A DNA stretch of 10,439 nucleotides from Sulfidibacterium sp964456625 (GCA_964456625.1 CAYWBO010000089.1:1-10439); one strand, 5' to 3'; shown: positions 1-6,393, counted from the stretch's first letter. The notes: generated by a model not told the origin, from the letters alone. Translations and numbers: made by a program.

Positions 1-20
1 CAAAGTTTATGATATATGGG

Positions 21-28
21 TATTTTTG
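21..28 (+). promoter_or_regulatory. Putative Bacteroidota -7 promoter element for the cupin gene
   Basis: TATTTTTG is an exact match to the Bacteroidota -7 consensus TAnnTTTG. The partner -33 TTTG box would fall at or before the first base of the window, so it cannot be checked. Transcription would begin about 6-8 bases downstream, near 35. That excludes the ATG at 9 and leaves a leader of about 40 bases before the ATG at 75. The assignment is an inference from consensus only. Confidence 0.4.
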
Positions 29-74
29 TATAATTGAAGGAATTAAGTTGCTAAAAAGAATAATTATAAGACAT

Positions 75-434
75 ATGTTTATCAAGGATTTGAAAGATTG
101 TGATGAGTTTATGGCAGGCGATAATACCCGGTTAAGGGAACTATTGCATCCCGATAAGGCAGATCTTGATCTGCGGTACAGTCTGGCCCATGCGGTGCTG
201 GAACCGGGGTTGACATCCTATGCCCATAAATTGAAAACGTCGGAAGTGTATTATATCCTCGAAGGAGAGGGCGAAATGCACATCGACAACGAAACAAAGA
301 AGGTTACCCCCGGACAGGCCGTTTACATTCCGCCCGATGCAAAACAATATATTAAAAACACCGGAACGATCGATTTGAAATTCATTTGTATTGTCGATCC
401 TGCCTGGCGCAAGGAAGACGAGGTTGTATTGTAA
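75..434 (+). CDS. Single-domain cupin protein
   Basis: A 119-residue protein made almost entirely of one cupin beta-barrel, probably cytoplasmic; the substrate cannot be predicted. Cupin motif 1 is clear: G45, H51, E57 and G64 in the G-x5-H-x-H-x3-E-x6-G pattern. The second His of that pattern is Leu (L53). Motif 2 is G80, P86, D88 and N95, with Gln (Q91) where the usual His would be. Of the four common metal ligands, only His51 and Glu57 are canonical, with Gln91 a possible substitute. An in-frame ATG at 9 would add 22 residues, but it lies upstream of a perfect -7 promoter element (21-28). The protein from 75 starts just before recognisable fold sequence, so I prefer 75. The methyltransferase gene follows after 14 bases and is probably co-transcribed. 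Small cupins of this kind include sugar-binding, isomerase-like and regulatory proteins; the family call is secure and the function is unknown. Confidence 0.85.
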   Translation: MFIKDLKDCDEFMAGDNTRLRELLHPDKADLDLRYSLAHAVLEPGLTSYAHKLKTSEVYYILEGEGEMHIDNETKKVTPGQAVYIPPDAKQYIKNTGTIDLKFICIVDPAWRKEDEVVL

Positions 435-448
435 CGAAGGAAAGGATC

Positions 449-1201
449 ATGAAAGAGGAGTTGGATAAATTTTCGGCACAGCCGGAAGTTTATAAAAAGT
501 TTCGTCCTACCTATCCGCAGGCACTTTTCGATGAATTTATGAAATATGTTCCCGAAAGAAAGACCTGCTGGGATTGCGGTACCGGCAACGGTCAGATAGC
601 TGTTGCCTTGTCGGGATATTTTGATAAAGTCTGTGCAACCGATCTGAGCCCGCAACAGATAGCACATGCCGAACGGCGCGAAAATATTTTCTATAGCACA
701 GGTCGGGCGGAAAAGACGGATTTTGAAGATCATGCTTTCGATCTGATCACGGTGGGGCAGGCAATACACTGGTTTGACATAAAAGTGTTCAACCGTGAGG
801 TAAAACGCGTGGCAAAAACCGGCGGCATCATTGCCGTCTGGGGCTACAGCCTGCTGGGTGTCGATGAGGGAATCGATCAGAAAATCAATGAGTTTTATTA
901 CGAAACGGTGGGTAAATACTGGAACCAGGAGCGAGGGCTTGTGGATGCCCGGTATGAAACCATCGAATTTGACTTTGAAGAAATAGCGGTAAGCAAGGAT
1001 CTTACCATTGATGTGACATGGGATCTGGGTCACCTCGAGGGTTATTTGAACTCCTGGTCTGCGGTTCAGAATTACCTGAAGGAAACCGGAAAAGAAAGCC
1101 CCGTTCCCCGGCTGATAGAGGAACTGAAGCCTTCCTGGGGGGAAAAAGAATTCAGGGAAGTACATTTTCCGATCTTTCTAAGGGTGGGACGGATATCCTG
1201 A
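449..1201 (+). CDS. Class I SAM-dependent methyltransferase
   Basis: A 250-residue soluble Rossmann-fold methyltransferase. The SAM-binding motif I is D-C-G-T-G-N-G at residues 42-48. The acidic end of strand beta2 is D65 in V-C-A-T-D-L-S, and the post-motif region F-D-L-I-T-V-G-Q-A-I-H-W-F-D (about 97-110) forms the beta4 segment. The Q-A-x-H-W-F signature and the N-terminal F-R-P-x-Y-P (18-23) resemble the trans-aconitate/Crg1-like methyltransferase group, which acts on small carboxylic acids in yeast. The substrate here is not determined. Start at 449 is chosen because a GAAGG purine stretch at 436-440 sits 8 bases upstream and the protein begins in homologous sequence; an ATG at 386 would overlap the cupin gene. 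It lies between the cupin and the DUF1697 gene on the same strand with short gaps, so co-transcription is likely. The family is certain; the substrate is only suggested by motif similarity. Confidence 0.88.
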   Translation: MKEELDKFSAQPEVYKKFRPTYPQALFDEFMKYVPERKTCWDCGTGNGQIAVALSGYFDKVCATDLSPQQIAHAERRENIFYSTGRAEKTDFEDHAFDLITVGQAIHWFDIKVFNREVKRVAKTGGIIAVWGYSLLGVDEGIDQKINEFYYETVGKYWNQERGLVDARYETIEFDFEEIAVSKDLTIDVTWDLGHLEGYLNSWSAVQNYLKETGKESPVPRLIEELKPSWGEKEFREVHFPIFLRVGRIS

Positions 1202-1230
1202 TTTGGATTTATGACTTAAAATAAAGAACT

Positions 1231-1743
1231 GTGAAAACATATATTGCACTGTTACGGGGTATCAATGTGGGAGGGCACGGCAAGCTGCCCATGGCAGCGT
1301 TCAAATCGCTTTGTGAGAATCTGGGCTTTAGGAACGTTCGAACTTATATTCAAAGCGGCAATGTGGTCTTTCAAAGTGAACTGGATGAAAAGATGCTTAT
1401 TGAAAAGCTGGGACTGACACTGCAGGATAAAATGCAGAAACAGATCCCCGTGATCGTCAGAACGGCTTGGGAAATGGAATCTGTTGCGCTTTCCAATCCT
1501 TTTCCGGATGCAGATCCGGCACAAGTTGGGGTGCTGTTTTTTGCTGATGCGGTCGACAGGACCTTATACACAGATCTGCCAATCCCCGGAAAGGAAGAAA
1601 TAAGAATGGCAACGCGGGAAATTTACATTCATTATCCGGACGGGATGGGACAATCAAAACTGAAACTTCCTGCCGAAAAACAGGGTACCGTGAGAAATAT
1701 CAACACGATCACAAAACTTGCGGAAATGGGAAAAGCTTTCTGA
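1231..1743 (+). CDS. DUF1697 family protein
   Basis: A 170-residue cytoplasmic protein of unknown function matching the DUF1697 family over its whole length. The N-terminal signature Y-I-A-L-L-R-G-I-N-V-G-G (4-15) is highly characteristic. It is followed by the L-G-F-x-N-V-x-T-Y-I-Q-S-G-N-V-V-F block (31-47). The C-terminal R-N-x-N-T-I-T-K-L (155-163) corresponds to the family's R-N-W-N-T-V-x-K-L, with Ile in the Trp position. The size is normal for the family. The start is GTG at 1231, since the signature begins immediately after it and there is no in-frame ATG before it. It follows the methyltransferase gene by 29 bases without an obvious promoter and is probably the last gene of that transcript. 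No clear hairpin terminator is visible after the stop. No reaction is established for the family. Confidence 0.9.
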   Translation: MKTYIALLRGINVGGHGKLPMAAFKSLCENLGFRNVRTYIQSGNVVFQSELDEKMLIEKLGLTLQDKMQKQIPVIVRTAWEMESVALSNPFPDADPAQVGVLFFADAVDRTLYTDLPIPGKEEIRMATREIYIHYPDGMGQSKLKLPAEKQGTVRNINTITKLAEMGKAF

Positions 1744-1880
1744 TGGCCAGCATTGATATGCAGAACAAAACTAGGGATTTTACGTAGTTTACAAATTGCA
1801 TTTATGCGGTAGGTAATTCGCGGCTGACGCTGTGTTGACAACTCTTTTTCTTTATTTTTATTCTGAAATCGGAGAGCACG

Positions 1881-1910
1881 AGACGTTGATTCTACGTCTT
1901 TTACGTAAAA
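1881..1910. repeat. Overlapping inverted repeats built on ACGT
   Basis: AGACGT (1881-1886) and ACGTCT (1894-1899) form a 6-bp inverted repeat with a 7-base loop. Overlapping its right arm is a perfect 12-bp palindrome, TTTTACGTAAAA (1899-1910). It lies about 13 bases upstream of the candidate -33 box. A dimeric regulator could bind here, or the stem followed by TTTT could act as a weak terminator. Neither is proven. Confidence 0.45.
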
Positions 1911-1922
1911 AGCACCGGTTTC

Positions 1923-1953
1923 TTTGCTTTGCAGGATAAGTTTATTAATTTTA
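1923..1953 (+). promoter_or_regulatory. Putative promoter of the DHOD-like gene
   Basis: TTTG at 1923-1926 is followed, after a 19-base spacer, by TAATTTTA at 1946-1953. This fits the Bacteroidota -33/-7 arrangement TTTG-N19-TAnnTTTG except for the last base of the -7 box. Transcription would start near 1960, giving a leader of about 30 bases before the ATG at 1990. Confidence 0.42.
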
Positions 1954-1989
1954 CAAAGTGTCTTTGTTTAACGCTCAAATTACTGAAAA

Positions 1990-2970
1990 ATGATCAATTT
2001 AGAATGTAATTACATGGGCTTGAAACTGAGAAATCCGCTGATCGTAGGAAGCTCCGGTTTGACAAATGCTGTAGAAAACATTGTTGAAATTGAAAGGAAC
2101 GGTGCAGGTGCCGTAGTACTAAAGTCACTTTTTGAAGAACAAATTCACAATGCTGCTGATCCCGCTATATCGCGTGGAGCTGTTTTGTATCAGGAACCTG
2201 AAGAATACATCAGGAATTTCTCGCGCCCTGAGGACCTGAACGGATATCTTGAACTGATCCGTAAGGCCAAAAACTCCGTGGACATCCCCGTCATGGCTTC
2301 CATTAACTGTATCTCTGACCAGGGATGGGTTACGTATGCAAAACATATTCAGGATGCCGGTGCCGATGCCCTGGAGTTGAATATCTCCGTGCTGCCTTCT
2401 GATCCCGACAGGGAAGGAGCTGATAACGAAAAGGCATATTTTACCATTACGGAAAAGATACTGAAAGAGATCACCATCCCCGTGGCAGTCAAGGTAAGTT
2501 ATTATTTTTCCGATCTCGCCAAAACACTGGCTGTACTTTCATCTTCAGGTGTCAAGGGGCTGGTTTTGTTCAACCGTTTCTTTTCTCCTGATTTTGATAT
2601 TGAGCGTGAAGAACCCCGAACTACCTTTGTCTTCAGTACCCCTTCGGATATTGCCATTTCTTTGCGCTGGGTTGCCATGCTGTCACCCATCGTAAAATGC
2701 GATTTGTGCGCTTCAACGGGCGTCCATGACGGTACCGGCCTGATCAAGCAACTGCTGGCAGGAGCACGTGCGGTGCAGATCGCTTCCGTTTTGTATCAGA
2801 AAGGTTTTATGGAAATCGCCAGTATGATCGATTATCTCGAAAACTGGATGGAACGGCATGGCTATCGAACGATTGGAGATTTCAGAGGCAAGCTGGCCGG
2901 TTCGGCGCTGATCAATCCTGCATCCAACGAGCGTGTGCTGTTTATGAAACACTTCTCCGGGATCGAATAA
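1990..2970 (+). CDS. Dihydroorotate dehydrogenase-like FMN-binding protein
   Basis: A 326-residue soluble TIM-barrel protein of the DHOD-like group, distinct from canonical PyrD. Visible family features are N-P-L-I-V-G-S-S-G (15-23), the barrel lysines K45 (V-V-L-K-S) and K168 (V-A-V-K-V-S), E-L-N-I-S (129-133), and the C-terminal phosphate-binding segment A-S-T-G-V-H-D-G (241-248). A further segment, A-G-A-R-A-V-Q-I-A-S (257-266), follows. These predict FMN binding. Class 1 and class 2 DHODs carry their catalytic Cys or Ser directly after N-x-S (N-L-S-C-P-N or N-x-S-S-P-N). Here that position is V134 and the P-N pair is absent. I therefore do not predict dihydroorotate oxidation, and no pyrimidine gene is adjacent. 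It has its own candidate promoter and ends 12 bases from the convergent isomerase gene. Databases often name such proteins dihydroorotate dehydrogenase; the real substrate is unknown. Confidence 0.85.
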   Translation: MINLECNYMGLKLRNPLIVGSSGLTNAVENIVEIERNGAGAVVLKSLFEEQIHNAADPAISRGAVLYQEPEEYIRNFSRPEDLNGYLELIRKAKNSVDIPVMASINCISDQGWVTYAKHIQDAGADALELNISVLPSDPDREGADNEKAYFTITEKILKEITIPVAVKVSYYFSDLAKTLAVLSSSGVKGLVLFNRFFSPDFDIEREEPRTTFVFSTPSDIAISLRWVAMLSPIVKCDLCASTGVHDGTGLIKQLLAGARAVQIASVLYQKGFMEIASMIDYLENWMERHGYRTIGDFRGKLAGSALINPASNERVLFMKHFSGIE

Positions 2971-2982
2971 CCTGAAATTGTT

Positions 2983-3600
2983 TTACTGTTGAGTCTTCAG
3001 AATGATCTGCCTGATCTGAATATGAGGTTTCAGCTGTTGTCCTACCGCAGGTTGCATCTGTATTTTTCTCACCACATCCATCCCTTTGATCACTTTTCCG
3101 AATGCGGCAAATCCCTGTCCGTCGGGGTTGCGCTTACCACCATAATCCAGCGAAGGCTGATCGCCGATACAGATAAAAAATTCACTGGTGGCGCTGTTGG
3201 GTTCGTCGCGGGCCATGGAGAGGGTACCGTTTTCATGATGTAAACCGGTTTCTTTGGTGGTTTCAAGTGGGATGGGCGGCAGCATTTTCGGATCGTGATC
3301 ATCAAACAATCCCCCCTGAATAACCTGGATTTTAACGTTGTTGTGTGGCTGGTTTTGTAATGTCACCGTGCGATAAAAGCTGGCTCCTAAAAAGCGGTTT
3401 TCCCTGATGTATTTCTCAAAATTGGCAACCGTAACGGGAGCCTGTTTCGGATACAATTCCAGCGTGATATCACCCAGAGAGGTTTTCATGATCACGATCG
3501 GATTTTTGACCTGATGATTTTCTTTTTGCACTCCGGCTTTGTGAACCGGAATGGTCGTGAAAAGTGTTGTTAATAGTACCGGCGTAATTTTATTTATCAT
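2983..3600 (-). CDS. Exported cyclophilin-type peptidyl-prolyl cis-trans isomerase
   Basis: A 205-residue cyclophilin that catalyses cis-trans isomerisation of Xaa-Pro bonds. The core begins at I-V-I-M-K-T-S-L-G-D-I-T-L-E-L-Y (35-50). Catalytic-site residues are visible: F75-Y76-R77 (family F-H-R), Q95 in V-I-Q-G-G, and the block G-T-L-S-M-A-R-D (125-132) followed by S-A-T-S-E-F-F-I (136-143). G-F-A-A-F-G-K-V-I-K-G-M-D-V-V (163-177) closes the domain. The canonical F-H-R-V-I-P-x-F loop is longer here (T-V-T-L-Q-N-Q-P at 78-85), as in a bacterial subgroup with Y-R-T-V-R-x-x-N-Q-P. The first 20 or so residues form a hydrophobic, weakly basic segment that looks like a signal peptide, suggesting a periplasmic location, but the cleavage site is unclear. 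It is divergent from the DUF4251 pair across 125 bases. A weak -7-like sequence, TAATTTAG, lies on the minus strand at 3618-3625. Confidence 0.9.
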   Translation of the reverse strand: MINKITPVLLTTLFTTIPVHKAGVQKENHQVKNPIVIMKTSLGDITLELYPKQAPVTVANFEKYIRENRFLGASFYRTVTLQNQPHNNVKIQVIQGGLFDDHDPKMLPPIPLETTKETGLHHENGTLSMARDEPNSATSEFFICIGDQPSLDYGGKRNPDGQGFAAFGKVIKGMDVVRKIQMQPAVGQQLKPHIQIRQIILKTQQ

Positions 3601-3611
3601 GTCGATCCTGT

Positions 3612-3630
3612 ATTGCGCTAAATTAGCAAT
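3612..3630. repeat. Nested inverted repeats upstream of the isomerase gene
   Basis: ATTGC (3612-3616) and GCAAT (3626-3630) are inverted. Within and overlapping them, GCTAAATTAGC (3617-3627) is a perfect odd palindrome. The site covers the weak -7-like element of the isomerase gene, so an operator is possible. Short AT-rich palindromes also arise by chance. Confidence 0.35.
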
Positions 3631-3674
3631 AAATCGATGGCATTACCAGCCGTAAGCCCGAACACCGAAAACAT

Positions 3675-3694
3675 ATTTTGGCACGATTTTGGCA
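3675..3694 (+). repeat. Direct repeat ATTTTGGCA with 11-base period
   Basis: ATTTTGGCA occurs at 3675-3683 and again at 3686-3694. The start-to-start distance is 11 bases, about one turn of DNA, and the repeat lies 31 bases before the first DUF4251 start. Same-face direct repeats are a common layout for regulator binding. I see no good TAnnTTTG element at correct spacing, so the promoter itself is not placed. Confidence 0.45.
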
Positions 3695-3725
3695 TTTTTT
3701 TCAATGATTTTAAAAATGAGAGAAA

Positions 3726-4313
3726 ATGAAACGAGTAACATATTTTCTGGGTTTGTTTCTGGCTCTTGTATTTTTGACTGCGGGTACAGGCTATAGCCAG
3801 AATGCAGCGATCTCTCACAAAGAAAAGAGAAACCTGGAGCATTTGAGAAAGAAAAAGAATCATAAAGCAGATCGTTCCCTGTCAGGGGAATATTACGCAC
3901 AACTACTACAAAAGAAATATTTCGTGTTTACGGCTGACTTTGCCATGAATGATGAGGGGTATACTTTTGTGACCAATCCGGATATCAACTTCTTATCGGT
4001 AATTGGCAATAAGCTTACTTTTCAGTTTGGAAGGAATGGCCATATGGGTTTGAATGGTGTGGGCGGTGTCACCCTGAAAGGAAGGGTGGTGGATTATAAG
4101 TTTATTCCCGGAACCAAGAAGAAAGGGATGATTGTAACCTCTGATGCACAGATGAATGGCCCGATCCAGCCTCCTCAGTTTGTGCTTTATGTGTCAGATG
4201 ACGGAACTTCCCAGCTCAATTTGACCCTGGGAAATGGAGAGACAATCACTTTTTCGGGACGAATCTTTTCACCTCAAAACTCCGGAATTTATGAAGGGAA
4301 CAGCTTATTTTAG
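3726..4313 (+). CDS. Exported DUF4251 domain protein (first of a tandem pair)
   Basis: A 195-residue protein of unknown function. Residues 1-24 form a clear signal peptide: K-R start, a hydrophobic core from 6 to 19, then G-Y-S before Q25. Next comes a short strongly basic stretch rich in Lys and Arg (32-50), then a DUF4251-type beta-rich domain to the C-terminus. Landmarks are L-L-Q-K-K-Y-F-V-F-T-A (60-70), G-N-K-L-T-F-Q-F-G (94-102) and N-G-V-G-G-V-T (110-116). A P-G-T-K-K-K-G-M-I-V-T (128-138) segment, F-S-G-R-I (176-180) and a final G-N-S-L-F follow. There is no lipoprotein Cys, so it is probably periplasmic. The start at 3726 gives the full signal peptide. A related gene follows after 51 bases without a clear promoter, so the two are probably co-transcribed. 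The family is common in gut and marine Bacteroidota and has no established function. Confidence 0.83.
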   Translation: MKRVTYFLGLFLALVFLTAGTGYSQNAAISHKEKRNLEHLRKKKNHKADRSLSGEYYAQLLQKKYFVFTADFAMNDEGYTFVTNPDINFLSVIGNKLTFQFGRNGHMGLNGVGGVTLKGRVVDYKFIPGTKKKGMIVTSDAQMNGPIQPPQFVLYVSDDGTSQLNLTLGNGETITFSGRIFSPQNSGIYEGNSLF

Positions 4314-4364
4314 CTGTTTCCTGAATGATGATACAAATTCTCGTTTACCTTAAATATCAAAGCC

Positions 4365-4949
4365 ATGAAAAATGCAATAAAAGTATTTCTGATAACACTG
4401 CTCTGCAGTGCGTTGACCTTGCCTTCGCTGCGTGCGCAGGATCAGGCAGGAAAGCATAAAAAGTTGACAAGAGAAGAGAGAAAGGAAATGAGGCTCAAGG
4501 AGTCGCTGGCAACGCGGAAATATGTCTATGAGCTGCTCAAGGAGCGCCTGTTTGTGATGGAAGCCTATCAGATATATGGAAGAAGCGGGATGCTAATTCC
4601 CGTTAACTCCGCTGTTAATTTTATGGCCATCAAAGGAAATAAGATCATCTTTCAGTTCGGTATCGGGGGCGGTGCCGTCGGTAGCAATGGTGTTGGAGGC
4701 ATCACAGCAGAAGGTTTCGTAGACAATTATGTCCTCAATCCCGGGAAAACAACCAAAAAAGCCATGATCGTCACAGGCGATATCAGGCCAAAAGGAGCAG
4801 GCGCTTTAGGGCGTTTCACACTCACGGTAGGGGACAACGGTAATGCATTTTTAACCATGCAACTCCCTTACGGGGGACGCCTGAACATGAACGGCAGGAT
4901 CGTAGATTTCGCTCACTCCTCTGTTTTTAAGGGCCAGACGATGTTTTAA
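4365..4949 (+). CDS. Exported DUF4251 domain protein (second of a tandem pair)
   Basis: A 194-residue paralogue of the preceding protein. The signal peptide runs to about residue 24 (L-R-A before Q25). It is followed by a basic and acidic helical segment (30-47), then the DUF4251 domain. Shared landmarks with its neighbour are Y-E-L-L-K-E-R-L-F-V (55-64), N-F-M-A-I-K-G-N-K-I-I-F-Q-F-G (85-99) and N-G-V-G-G-I-T (108-114). N-P-G-K-T-T-K-K-A-M-I-V-T-G-D (125-139), N-G-R-I (176-179) and a terminal G-x-x-M-F complete the match. Unlike its neighbour it keeps L-P-Y-G-G-R (167-172), a typical DUF4251 feature. The two proteins align end to end but have clearly diverged, so the duplication is not recent. 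It ends 4 bases from the stop of the convergent S37 peptidase gene, and no intrinsic terminator is visible between them. The function is unknown; export and pairing suggest an envelope role. Confidence 0.83.
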   Translation: MKNAIKVFLITLLCSALTLPSLRAQDQAGKHKKLTREERKEMRLKESLATRKYVYELLKERLFVMEAYQIYGRSGMLIPVNSAVNFMAIKGNKIIFQFGIGGGAVGSNGVGGITAEGFVDNYVLNPGKTTKKAMIVTGDIRPKGAGALGRFTLTVGDNGNAFLTMQLPYGGRLNMNGRIVDFAHSSVFKGQTMF

Positions 4950-4953
4950 CCTG

Positions 4954-6264
4954 CTATTTTTCCTGCATCCAGGATTTTAAAATGCTGATGGCTTCCTTTT
5001 TTTGTTTTTCAGGAAGGTTGTTGATGCGGGTGAAATGGCTCCCGCCGGGTTTCACGAATTTCACACAGTTGTTCTGATATGTGAGGTTCACGGATGTGGA
5101 TCCCCAGGGATCGGAACCTCCCACCAGGAACATCATATTGTGGGCTTTGTGCCGCACAAAACAGTCTATTTTCTCCATCAAAGCAGGATTGTAAGTTATG
5201 TGGACCCCTTTGGGTAAGGTAAACATGAAGTTGGGATCTTTCGTAAACGATGTCCACTGTTTAAACGGCGTGATATCGTATCCGTACATTCCTTCTTCGT
5301 GCATGGCTTCATAGAAAAACGGTTCAAACTTCTTGATTCCCTGATCAGAGACCCAGGAAAGGTCGGCCACCTTATTTAGATTCTCGATCATCTTTTCAGG
5401 ACTGGTTTCCGGCAAGGGAACTGAATCACAAGGTGTTTTCCCCCATTGATGGAAAGCAAAAGGATATTCAAAAATCATCATTTGCAACGCCCGGTCGTCG
5501 CCTCCGATTTTATGGTATGTATATCCCAGTTTTTTGGCCAGTGAATCGAAATAAGGCAGGTATTTTGTCCTGTGGCTGATCAATTCCTTTTGAAAGCTAT
5601 AAATCCGTTCGCGGCATTGTTTTGTTCCGACAGAATCAAGAAACATGTTGATGCGGCGGTCTGTAATGGAGAAATTCAACGGAGCTACATAACAAACACT
5701 GGCTGTAACGTCTTTCGGGTAAAAATACCGGTAGATCATCGCCGTCTGGCCTCCCTTGCTGATGCCGGTAGCGACCCATTTGCCGTGGTAAATATTCTTT
5801 AACAAAACGGCCACCCGGTGATCATCTTCTGCTGCCTGCTTGGCCGTCAGGTATTTCCATTCAAGGGTGTCCGGTACGGAAGGGGCAAAGAATCTATGTT
5901 CCAGCACTACCTGGTTGGCATCCAGTATCGGGCACAATTCGTTTACATATTTCGGATTTTTGGCGTAATCGGCCCAGTATCCGTCTGTCACAAAAACAAC
6001 GGGCTTGTCAAGGCCGCGGTTGCATAAAATGATCCTTTGCATAAATGTTTTTCCTTTGGGATTGTTGTGATCCAAAGGCTGCTTTAACTCGATCACATAT
6101 TTCTGGGTGAAAAATGAATCTACTTCCATTTTGTGGAAGGTGATGGGCCAGGTTTTGGCCAGCGTTTCAAGTCGCTGTTCCAGCGTTTGAGCATGAGCAA
6201 AACCTGCCAAAAGCAGTGAAAGTGTGACGAATAAAATCTTAATACTGGTACTCTTCCGTTTCAT
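4954..6264 (-). CDS. Secreted S37 family (PS-10 type) tripeptidyl aminopeptidase
   Basis: A 436-residue serine peptidase related to the PS-10 family, whose known members remove tripeptides from peptide N-termini. A signal peptide is evident: M-K-R-K start, a hydrophobic core at about 8-22, and A-H-A before Q26. The alpha/beta-hydrolase catalytic residues can be placed. The nucleophile elbow G-I-S-K-G-G (167-172) contains Ser169. The acid is Asp385 in G-G-S-D-P-W (382-387). The base is His410 in G-G-S-H-F-T-R-I (407-414). The early block Y-V-I-E-L-K-Q-P-L-D-H (56-66) and E-H-R-F-F (122-126) are family signatures. An upstream ATG at 6426 would add 54 residues with no signal-peptide character and would overlap the neighbouring gene, so 6264 is chosen. 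It is divergent from the dehydrogenase gene and convergent with the DUF4251 pair. A role in peptide scavenging in the periplasm or outside the cell is inferred. All catalytic residues are present, so activity is expected. Confidence 0.92.
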   Translation of the reverse strand: MKRKSTSIKILFVTLSLLLAGFAHAQTLEQRLETLAKTWPITFHKMEVDSFFTQKYVIELKQPLDHNNPKGKTFMQRIILCNRGLDKPVVFVTDGYWADYAKNPKYVNELCPILDANQVVLEHRFFAPSVPDTLEWKYLTAKQAAEDDHRVAVLLKNIYHGKWVATGISKGGQTAMIYRYFYPKDVTASVCYVAPLNFSITDRRINMFLDSVGTKQCRERIYSFQKELISHRTKYLPYFDSLAKKLGYTYHKIGGDDRALQMMIFEYPFAFHQWGKTPCDSVPLPETSPEKMIENLNKVADLSWVSDQGIKKFEPFFYEAMHEEGMYGYDITPFKQWTSFTKDPNFMFTLPKGVHITYNPALMEKIDCFVRHKAHNMMFLVGGSDPWGSTSVNLTYQNNCVKFVKPGGSHFTRINNLPEKQKKEAISILKSWMQEK

Positions 6265-6282
6265 GGGTAAAAATTTTTCCAG

Positions 6283-6290
6283 CAAAATTA
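6283..6290 (-). promoter_or_regulatory. Putative -7 promoter element for the S37 peptidase gene
   Basis: On the minus strand this reads TAATTTTG, an exact TAnnTTTG match, 18 bases before the ATG at 6264. No TTTG is visible at the expected -33 distance. The predicted leader would be only about 10 bases. It is supported by consensus and position alone. Confidence 0.35.
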
Positions 6291-6385
6291 ATTTTATTTC
6301 ATTATTCGTTGAGAGGATTTGCTGAATTTGAACTAAGTAATTCCCTGAATTTACCCGCTTAATCTCGTCCTTAGGTGAAGGTTTG

Positions 6386-6393
6386 TATATTTG
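6386..6393 (+). promoter_or_regulatory. Putative -7 promoter element for the dehydrogenase gene
   Basis: TATATTTG matches TAnnTTTG exactly. Transcription would begin near 6400, which makes an ATG at 6375 impossible and one at 6402 almost leaderless. The ATG at 6420 would have a leader of about 20 bases, supporting that start. No clear TTTG box lies 19-20 bases upstream. Confidence 0.42.

Larger units (their letters stand above)
1744..1989. other. Intergenic region with ACGT-rich palindromes
   Basis: This 246-base region separates the DUF1697 gene from the DHOD-like gene. I see no credible coding sequence. The left part holds a single TTTTACGTAG (about 1777-1786). The right part holds a hairpin and palindrome cluster (1881-1910) and a candidate promoter (1923-1953). 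No strong terminator with a U-tract was found for the upstream run. Confidence 0.6.

Noticed and set aside
9..74. N-terminal extension of the cupin from the ATG at 9
   Set aside because: It would start upstream of a perfect -7 promoter element, and the 22 extra residues are unlike a cupin N-terminus or a convincing signal peptide.
323..1165. A 280-codon open frame on the minus strand
   Set aside because: It lies antisense to the methyltransferase and cupin genes, which have clear family motifs. Its translation shows no domain or signal I recognise, and its codon pattern is the complement of the real genes.
1914..3256. ACCGGTTTCTTTG occurs at 1914-1926 and at 3244-3256
   Set aside because: A shared 13-mer is expected about once by chance in a window of this size, and one copy is inside a coding region.
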